Shown here piece by piece: positions 1-4,509 of a stretch of 5,214 bases of DNA (position 1 is the first letter of the stretch; every line of letters begins with the position of its first letter). This DNA is from Bacteroidota bacterium. Lineage in GTDB: Bacteria; Bacteroidota; Bacteroidia; Bacteroidales; Prolixibacteraceae. The translations under genes were made by a program, and so were the position numbers. The notes beneath the pieces were generated by a model that ran no database searches, was not told the origin of the DNA, and saw only the letters and a list, made by a program, of their open reading frames with translations. The stretch covers positions 1 through 5,214 of the forward strand of contig JAUYTA010000689.1 in assembly GCA_030695265.1 (NCBI GenBank). The letters run 5' to 3'.

Positions 1-549
1 AGCATTATCATGTATATAAAATTATTGGAAAAAGAAGCTGCTGAAAAAAATTACGACAAGGAAAAACTGGGGCATATAAACATGCTTGCAAATCACGCAT
101 TACGCAGCACCAAAGAGGTGATCAACAACCTGAACCCTTCAGCGCTGAATAAATATGGGTTGATCGGTTTTCTGGAAATACTGTGCGATAAAATTAATCA
201 GGCCGGAAATATTCAAATTGAACTTGAAACCGAAAATTTCCAGATTAAACTGTCGAAGAGCATTGAAGTATTTGTTTACCGGATCAGTAATGAGTTAATA
301 AACAATACATTGAAACATTCCGGGGCAACAAAAGCCAAAATTACTATCCGGAATTTGAAAAGCACAGTTTTTATACGCTATATTGACAATGGTATTGGGT
401 TCAACACTTCTTTTGATTATTCGGCAGGCGGCGAAAAAATGGGTCTGCAAAACCTGACCAGCAGGGTGGAGTCTATTGGGGGTAAATGTAAAATTGAAAG
501 TGGCGCCAATCAGGGAGTTGATATTTCTATACAATTTTCTGTCAATTAA
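1..549 (+). CDS. NarX/LytS-type sensor histidine kinase, C-terminal part (5' end outside window)
   Basis: This is the catalytic end of a two-component sensor kinase that autophosphorylates on His and passes the phosphate to a response regulator. The frame is open to the left edge (182 residues visible), so the Met at position 10 is internal, not the start. The first visible residues (SIIMYIKLL) resemble the part of a HisKA_3 helix just after the phospho-His motif; that His would lie a few residues before the window. The rest of the dimerisation helices follows, with the typical 'NNLNPSALNKYGL' loop (codons about 124-165). A HATPase_c domain comes next: N-box 'RISNELINNTLKHSGA' (280-327), G1 box 'DNGIGF' (385-402) and a G2-like 'GGEKMGLQNL' stretch. 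The C-terminus looks complete. The gene ends 20 bases before the response regulator, so the two are probably co-transcribed. The input domain is not visible. Confidence 0.93.
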   Translation, partial: SIIMYIKLLEKEAAEKNYDKEKLGHINMLANHALRSTKEVINNLNPSALNKYGLIGFLEILCDKINQAGNIQIELETENFQIKLSKSIEVFVYRISNELINNTLKHSGATKAKITIRNLKSTVFIRYIDNGIGFNTSFDYSAGGEKMGLQNLTSRVESIGGKCKIESGANQGVDISIQFSVN

Positions 550-569
550 TGTTTTAATTCATTAGAACT

Positions 570-1235
570 ATGAAGCCTGTTTCCGTTGTAATTGTCGATG
601 ATCATAAAATATTCAGGGATGGTTTTAAACTTCTCCTGAGGCGATTTCCTTTTGTTCAGCTGATTGGCGAAGCTTCAAACGGTCATGAATTTCTGGAACT
701 GATTGAAAACCTGAAACCAGACATCGTATTTATGGATATTAACATGCCCCGGCTAAATGGTATTGAAGCCGCCCGGCTTGCACTGGAAATAAACCCTGAA
801 ATGAAAATTATTGCATTGACAACCTTTCCTGACGAGGAATATGTTGAGCAAATGTTAATGGCTGGCGTAGAAGGCTATATGCTTAAAAATTCGGAAATTG
901 AAGAGTTCGAAAAAGCAATAAAAAAAATATACAAAGGCGGGAATTATTTTTCCGGCGAAATTCTGGCAATCTTATCGCGCAACATCTCACGGTCGCGGCA
1001 ATTGGCCGATTTAAAGGGCAACCTACCCGATTTTAGTCCCAGAGAAAAGGAAATACTCCATTTGTTGTGTCATGGCTATAATAACAAACAAATAAGTGAG
1101 TTAATACACCTGAATACCAAAACCATTGAAAAATATAAAAGCATCCTTTTCAGGAAAACCAATTGCATGAATACGGTTAACCTGGTGATTTATGCATTTA
1201 AAAACCAATTGGCCGACCCAAATAAAATATTATAA
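570..1235 (+). CDS. NarL/FixJ-family response regulator (REC + LuxR-type HTH)
   Basis: This is a 221-residue DNA-binding response regulator, the usual length for the NarL family. The receiver domain (about residues 4-120) has the acidic pocket D10/D11, phosphoacceptor D56 in 'VFMDINMPRLNG', switch Thr T84 and invariant Lys K106 ('YMLKN'), so it should be phosphorylatable. After a linker with little conservation, a LuxR/GerE helix-turn-helix spans about 154-214 ('FSPREKEILHLL', then 'NNKQISELIHLNTKTIEKYK' as the recognition region). The ATG at 570 is preceded by an A/T-rich leader without a Shine-Dalgarno sequence, as is usual in Bacteroidota. The gene follows the kinase by 20 bases on the same strand and is its likely phosphorylation partner. 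A second TAA directly follows the stop. The target genes cannot be read from the sequence; the repeated motif downstream (1259-1345) is one candidate site, by inference only. Confidence 0.96.
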   Translation: MKPVSVVIVDDHKIFRDGFKLLLRRFPFVQLIGEASNGHEFLELIENLKPDIVFMDINMPRLNGIEAARLALEINPEMKIIALTTFPDEEYVEQMLMAGVEGYMLKNSEIEEFEKAIKKIYKGGNYFSGEILAILSRNISRSRQLADLKGNLPDFSPREKEILHLLCHGYNNKQISELIHLNTKTIEKYKSILFRKTNCMNTVNLVIYAFKNQLADPNKIL

Positions 1236-1258
1236 TAAATCAGGATGTTTGGTTTAGG

Positions 1259-1345
1259 TTAATTTGTTGATTAATTTGAATCAAATTTATCACACGCAGT
1301 GTTAAATCAAATAAAAAGTAATGTAATTTGATTTGGTTAAGTTTG
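1259..1345 (+). promoter_or_regulatory. Candidate promoter/operator region upstream of the VanZ-family gene
   Basis: The 163-base gap 1236-1398 holds no gene. Within it, a near-perfect palindrome AATTTGA-A-TCAAATT lies at 1273-1287. A longer inverted repeat has arms AAATCAAAT (1304-1312) and ATTTGATTT (1326-1334) with a 13-base loop. TAATTTG recurs at 1260, 1272 and 1324. The element ATCAAAT thus occurs directly at 1280 and 1306 (26 bases apart) and inverted at 1326. Position 1338-1345 reads TAAGTTTG, an exact match to the Bacteroidota -7 consensus TAnnTTTG, but I see no well-placed -33 TTTG 19-21 bases upstream. Transcription from it would give a leader of roughly 45 bases before the ATG at 1399. 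The strong A/T bias makes chance repeats more likely, so this is tentative. Confidence 0.35.
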
Positions 1346-1398
1346 AACTTTAGCAGGTAATTATGGTTTAATGATTGTAAAATACAAACTGCTTTTAT

Positions 1399-1785
1399 AT
1401 GATTTCGTTTTTGTTATCTGTCCGTCCGTTTTTTCGTTATGCTTTGCTTGTTGTTTATTTGTTGTGTATTATGGCTTTATCGTTGCTGCCACCACAGGAT
1501 TTACCCAAAATACAATTATTTAAAGGAGCCGACAAATTGGTGCATTTTACGATGTACCTGATTTTTTCAGTCCTTGGTTGCTGGGCGCTGAAAGCTGAAG
1601 AAAATCGGTACGGAATATGGTTAATCGTTCCGCTTACGGTAGGGTGGGGCATTTTGATGGAATTTATCCAATTGGAAATGGGTGCCGGACGTTCCTTTTC
1701 GTGGTACGATATCGTTGCAAATACAACGGGTGTGGCAGTTGGTATAATCATTTATGTTTTTGCTTCCCGAAAATTCGTTGCATAA
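1399..1785 (+). CDS. VanZ-family integral membrane protein
   Basis: This is a small, 128-residue membrane protein of the VanZ-like family (named after the VanZ teicoplanin-resistance protein; most members have no known function). Four hydrophobic segments are visible at about residues 12-31, 47-66, 72-91 and 104-123. The conserved polar positions of the family are present: 'SLLPP' after helix 1, D45-K46 and H49 in 'ADKLVHFTMY', E88 and Q91 in 'GILMEFIQ', then R98, D104 and N108 in 'GRSFSWYDIVANTTG'. The length is typical of the short single-domain members found in Bacteroidota. It stands alone on the plus strand, convergent with the PurF-like gene. Its TAA lies at the edge of the terminator hairpin. 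Nothing here suggests a glycopeptide-resistance cluster, so a resistance role should not be assumed. Confidence 0.9.
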   Translation: MISFLLSVRPFFRYALLVVYLLCIMALSLLPPQDLPKIQLFKGADKLVHFTMYLIFSVLGCWALKAEENRYGIWLIVPLTVGWGILMEFIQLEMGAGRSFSWYDIVANTTGVAVGIIIYVFASRKFVA

Positions 1786-1821
1786 AAAATCATCCACCGG
1801 ATGAATTCCCGATGGATGATT
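1784..1821 (-). terminator. Rho-independent terminator of the PurF-like gene, possibly bidirectional
   Basis: A perfect 9-base inverted repeat, AATCATCCA (1788-1796) and TGGATGATT (1813-1821), is extended inward past one mismatch by CGG/CCG (1798-1800 with 1809-1811), leaving an 8-base loop. Read on the minus strand the stem runs into a T6 tract (complement of 1784-1789), the classic intrinsic terminator form, 28 bases after the stop of the minus-strand gene. Read on the plus strand the stem is followed only by a weak T-rich stretch (TTGTTGTTT), so it may also stop VanZ transcripts, less efficiently. Confidence 0.75.
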
Positions 1822-1849
1822 GTTGTTTCGTATTGTATCAAATCACTTT

Positions 1850-3256
1850 CTAAAAATAGCTTGATCCGTCCCAGCAATGGGTACAAAGTTTTTCTTTGGG
1901 CAATCCAATGGCTTCAACCAAATCTTCAAGTTTCTGAAATTTCAGGGATGTCAGATCCAGATTTTTCCGGATCTGTTCAACCATTGCATGGTATTTCGGA
2001 TTGTTACTGTCCGAATACTCAGCCATATCGGTATTAGTCTTTCCTTCTAACTGTTCTACCGCTTTGTAGGTTGCCAGATCGAGGTTCGACCGCGAACGGC
2101 TGAAATTCAGGAATTCGCAGGGATAGGTGAGGGGCGGACAGGCAATTCGCATGTGTACTTCCTGAATGCCTGCGCGGTGCAGGTCCTGAACATTGTCTTT
2201 CAACTGTGTTCCGCGAACGATGGAATCATCAAGAAAAATTCCGCGTTTGTCTTTTATAATTGATTTGTTGGGAATTAATTTCATTTTGGCAACCAGATCG
2301 CGCATGTTCTGATTTTGAGGCATAAAACTGCGTGGCCAGGTTGGCGTGTATTTCGCATACGGACGTTTCAGTGGTATTCTTTTTTCGTTGCTGTAGCCAA
2401 TGGCATGTCCAATTCCTGAATCGGGAATGCCTGCTACAAAATCAGCTTCGATCTCATCGTCTTTTGCAAGTGCAGCGCCGCATTTGTAGCGGCATTCGTC
2501 CACGTTAATTCCTTCGTAAAACGATGGCGGATAACCATAATATACCCAAAGAAATGAGCAAACCTGCATTTTTTCGTTGGGTTTGCGCAGTTGTTCATAA
2601 CCATCGGCTGTTAATGAAACCACTTCGCCGGGGCCAAGAAATTTCTCGATTTCAAAGTTCAGATTGGGAAAAGCACAGGTTTCAAAACTAACCGCATACC
2701 CATTGGTGTTTTTGCCAATAATAACCGGTGTTCTTCCAAGCCGGTCGCGTGCCGCAATAATCTTATCTTCAGTTAGTATAAGTATTGAGCAGGAACCTTT
2801 TACGAGATTGAACACGTTTTCAATTCCTGAAACGAAATCTTCTCCTTCGGCAATAAGCATGGCAACCAGTTCAGTAGGATTTACCGAACCCTGACTGGTT
2901 TCAGCAAAAGTGCGGCGCATTTTCATGAACCGTTCTTCAAGTTCGGCGATGTTTGTGATTTTACAAACTGTGGCCACTGCAAAGCGGCCTAAATGTGAGG
3001 TAACCAGAATGGGTTGCGCTTCTGTGTCGCTGATTACGCCAATTCCGATATTGCCTTTAAACCCGGCAATGTCGCCTTCAAATTTATTCCTGAAGTACCC
3101 GTCTTCAAGACTGTGGATGGCTCGTTGAAATCCTTTTTTATCAGAGTAAAAGGCCAGTCCTGCTCTTTTTGTTCCCAAATGGGAGTGATAATCTGTCCCG
3201 TAGAACACGTTGGCAACACAATCATGATTTGAAATACTTCCAAAAAATCCGCTCAT
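1850..3256 (-). CDS. PurF-like amidophosphoribosyltransferase paralogue with a degenerate glutaminase site
   Basis: The 468-residue protein has the PurF layout: an N-terminal class II amidotransferase (Ntn) fold, about 1-215, then a type I phosphoribosyltransferase domain. PurF makes phosphoribosylamine from PRPP and glutamine, the first step of purine synthesis. The transferase half looks intact: 'GIPDSGIG' (277-284), 'KYTPTWPRSF' (302-311) and the PRPP loop 'LDDSIVRGT' (342-350). C233, C380, C458 and C461 match the four Fe-S ligands of Bacillus PurF. The glutaminase half does not: the protein begins Met-Ser-Gly where PurF has Cys as mature residue 1; the 'GHvRY' Arg region reads 'GIGVISDTEAQP'; and 'HNGN' is replaced by 'ATVCKITN'. 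An in-frame TGA at 3260-3262, two codons before the ATG, rules out a longer N-terminus. It may use free ammonia, bind a partner glutaminase, or have another role. The upstream gap 3257-3333 shows no convincing promoter (at best TATTTTTA at 3292-3299, minus strand). Confidence 0.9.
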   Translation of the reverse strand: MSGFFGSISNHDCVANVFYGTDYHSHLGTKRAGLAFYSDKKGFQRAIHSLEDGYFRNKFEGDIAGFKGNIGIGVISDTEAQPILVTSHLGRFAVATVCKITNIAELEERFMKMRRTFAETSQGSVNPTELVAMLIAEGEDFVSGIENVFNLVKGSCSILILTEDKIIAARDRLGRTPVIIGKNTNGYAVSFETCAFPNLNFEIEKFLGPGEVVSLTADGYEQLRKPNEKMQVCSFLWVYYGYPPSFYEGINVDECRYKCGAALAKDDEIEADFVAGIPDSGIGHAIGYSNEKRIPLKRPYAKYTPTWPRSFMPQNQNMRDLVAKMKLIPNKSIIKDKRGIFLDDSIVRGTQLKDNVQDLHRAGIQEVHMRIACPPLTYPCEFLNFSRSRSNLDLATYKAVEQLEGKTNTDMAEYSDSNNPKYHAMVEQIRKNLDLTSLKFQKLEDLVEAIGLPKEKLCTHCWDGSSYF

Positions 3257-3336
3257 AGTTCAAGTTTAATTCAGGGGGTAAAGTAAGTCCATAAAAATAA
3301 CTTAAAAGAATTTCTGAAAAAATAATCGTTGATTTA

Positions 3337-3576
3337 GGGAATGTTGAGTGTACAGTTGGAGGTGACATTAACTTTGTAACCCTTTCCCGGTATCATGTCT
3401 CCGATGTTATTCTTCCACCCGCCAAAATCGGCAAAGTTTTCTATGGTTTTTCCTGATTCGTCCATTACTTTTTTCAGCGTGTTTTGATCTATCAGTGGTT
3501 GAAACAAATTCATCGCATCCTGTGGTGACGAATTAGGATATAAAATGATATTCCATCCGGCATTTAGGCTGATGTT
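3337..3576 (-). repeat. GWN repeat domain, copy 2 (80 codons)
   Basis: The second copy begins 'NISLNAGWNIILYPNSS', has the core 'LKKVMDESGKTIENFADFGG' and 'GKGYKVNV', and ends 'CTLNIP' at the stop codon. It follows copy 1 after 21 bases. Conservation also shows in the DNA: CCACCCGCCAAAA occurs in both copies on the plus strand, as does CGTCCATTACTTT. The loop between GWNII and LFQ is the most divergent part. It ends abruptly, one residue after the last conserved strand. Confidence 0.8.
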
Positions 3577-3597
3577 TGAAGGCGATTGAATTGGTGA

Positions 3598-3843
3598 TCC
3601 TTCAAAAATCAAATTACAAGCTTCGCTCACATGCACTTTGTAACCTTCGGTGTATTCCAGATTGCCAATACTGTTGCTCCACCCGCCAAAAGCGCCGAAG
3701 TTTTCAATGGCATTGCCCGATTCGTCCATTACTTTGTTGAGCTGGTTGTTACCGATCAAAGTCTGAAAAAGGTCTAAGAGATTTAAATTGGCCGGAAGTA
3801 CATTGGCCGAAATGATGTTCCATCCACCCGCGAGTGCTATGTT
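3598..3843 (-). repeat. GWN repeat domain, copy 1 (82 codons)
   Basis: The first of two tandem protein repeats begins 'NIALAGGWNIISANVLP', has the core 'LNKVMDESGNAIENF', 'FGGWSNSIG' and 'TEGYKVHV', and ends 'CNLIFEG'. It shares the order GWNII - LFQ-LI - KVMDESG-IENF - FGGW-N-IG - GYKV-V - C-L with copy 2. The pattern suggests a small all-beta module built around conserved Trp/Gly positions. I do not know a named function; I recall similar repeats near the C-termini of secreted Bacteroidota proteins. Copy 1 is two residues longer than copy 2, in the variable loop after GWNII. Confidence 0.8.
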
Positions 3844-4132
3844 TTGGGCGACTTTGCTTAATGCCAGTTTAAATATGCTAACCGAGAACATCTGCATTCC
3901 TGTATATTCACCAGCCCAGGCCATTGAGTGAACGTCGTAATCCCAGGTATTGTGAAAATAAATGGTTTGACTGTCATTGTCATAACCGACTCCTGTCATT
4001 GAATGTCCTGCAAGATGAATAATTACTGGCCGGCCTGCATCAATTTCCTGCTTGTAATTGGCAAACGTAAAACCAGTTGAATTTCCAAGATACCCTGAAA
4101 TTGTTTGCGTATAGCGTTGTAAAACCAGATAT

Positions 4133-4396
4133 CATGTAGTCTCCGGTACAGTCCTTATTCTCATGTTGCTGCCATCCATTTGTTATATACGGGTCAGGTT
4201 CAATGCTTTCATAATTTATCCAGTAATTGTCAACATGACCATTGGTTGTGCGACCATCCAGATTCTTCATGGTCGCACCAAGTGGACAAAGATCCCATAT
4301 TTCCCCATTGATATTTGCATTTCCCCATACAGCATTGTTTAGCGGGCAGATGCCATTATTGGTTGCACCGGCATACATATTTTCAAATCGATAAAA
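4133..4396 (-). pseudogene. C39-like peptidase domain, middle fragment (shifted frame)
   Basis: These 88 codons read 'FYRFENMYAG...' through 'CPLGATM', 'DGRTTNGHVDNYW', 'DPYITNGWQQH' and 'DCTGDYM'. From memory this matches the central part of a family of secreted bacterial C39-like proteins, in which it sits between the 'CxPTA...YYD' catalytic-Cys helix and a DG/FY-rich stretch. Neither flanking element is present here. After the Met at 4133-4135 the frame runs on for 31 codons (stop at 4040) into sequence without family resemblance, while the adjacent frame resumes the homology at 4131. The open frame 4040-4447 is therefore probably not a protein on its own. Confidence 0.6.
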
Positions 4397-4407
4397 CTGA
4401 TTCCTGA

Positions 4408-4479
4408 TTGTCCAAATGAAAAAACGCTCAGCAAAATAAGACCACATAAATAAAATTTTTTAATTTGAAATAACCACAT
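4408..4479 (-). other. Signal-peptide coding segment of the broken C39-like gene
   Basis: This segment supplies the true start of the broken gene. The ATG at 4477-4479 opens a frame of 46 codons, too short to stand out alone, whose first 24 codons encode a signal peptide: Lys7-Lys8, a core of about 14 hydrophobic residues and a likely signal peptidase I site after 'FSFGQ'. The Met at 4445-4447 in the neighbouring frame is spurious, because the codons after it are only an out-of-frame reading of this signal sequence. No Shine-Dalgarno sequence is visible. Confidence 0.65.
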
Positions 4480-4509
4480 TGTGTCATTGCTGAGTATTAG
4501 TGATGTTAA

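Larger units (their letters stand above)
3334..4131 (-). pseudogene. C39-like domain C-terminal fragment plus two GWN repeats
   Basis: Reading directly after an in-frame TGA (4132-4134), the homology resumes with 'YLVLQRYTQ', 'NYKQEIDAGRPVIIHLAGHS' and 'GVGYDND'. The conserved His (codon 4003-4005, in GHSM) and the Asn/Asp position of 'FHNTWD' (Asn codon 3949-3951) match the second and third members of a papain-like triad, followed by 'WAGEYTGMQ'. After a short linker come two tandem repeats, and the protein ends in 'CTLNIP' with no sorting domain. If the only usable start were the ATG at 3997-3999, the product would begin inside the peptidase core, in the motif around the catalytic His, which argues that this is a fragment and not a gene of its own. 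Confidence 0.65.
3334..4479 (-). pseudogene. Broken gene for a secreted C39-like peptidase-fold protein with tandem GWN repeats
   Basis: Three pieces in two reading frames line up as one gene. Piece 1 (4408-4479): ATG, two Lys and a hydrophobic core 'CGLILLSVFSF' ending in GQ, a typical Bacteroidota signal peptide; its frame closes at 4339. Piece 2 (about 4133-4396) is in another frame and encodes the middle of a C39-like domain. Piece 3 (3334-4131), back in the frame of piece 1, encodes the His/Asn end of that domain and two C-terminal repeats. At the first switch the segment expected to hold the catalytic Cys ('CxPTA'-like) is absent; at the second, roughly 40-60 family residues appear missing (from my memory of relatives). 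Missing lengths would be 1 and 2 modulo 3, so the frame is restored overall. The start lies 30 bases after the stop of the T9SS gene. No T9SS sorting domain follows the repeats. It is probably a decayed gene; assembly error is the main alternative. Confidence 0.72.

Noticed and set aside
547..564. Small hairpin TAATG/CATTA between the kinase and the regulator as a terminator
   Set aside because: It has only a 5-base AT-rich stem without a T-tract; the two genes are probably co-transcribed.
1455..1751. Minus-strand open frame opposite the VanZ gene
   Set aside because: It is antisense to a conserved membrane protein and shows no domain or signal of its own.
1399..1785. Glycopeptide (teicoplanin) resistance determinant
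   Set aside because: Only the general VanZ-like family pattern is present. No other van genes are nearby, and most family members are not resistance proteins.
1617..2037. Plus-strand open frames running from VanZ across the hairpin into the PurF-like gene
   Set aside because: They cross a terminator and overlap conserved genes in other frames or on the other strand, with no protein-like pattern.
2664..3232. Several plus-strand open frames of about 70 codons within the PurF-like gene
   Set aside because: They lie antisense to a clearly conserved coding sequence and show no recognisable motifs.
3334..3999. Minus-strand frame starting at the ATG 3997-3999 as a complete 221-residue protein
   Set aside because: The same frame is open and homologous upstream to 4131, and this start would fall between the catalytic His and the rest of the domain. 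It is treated as part of the pseudogene.
4125..4140. Programmed ribosomal frameshift joining the C39-like pieces
   Set aside because: No slippery heptamer is seen at the junction, and two opposite shifts plus missing conserved segments are better explained by deletions.
4040..4447. Open frame of 135 codons on the minus strand as an independent gene
   Set aside because: Its first 17 codons are an out-of-frame reading of the signal peptide and its last 30 or so lack family resemblance, while neighbouring frames continue the homology. It is the middle of a broken gene.
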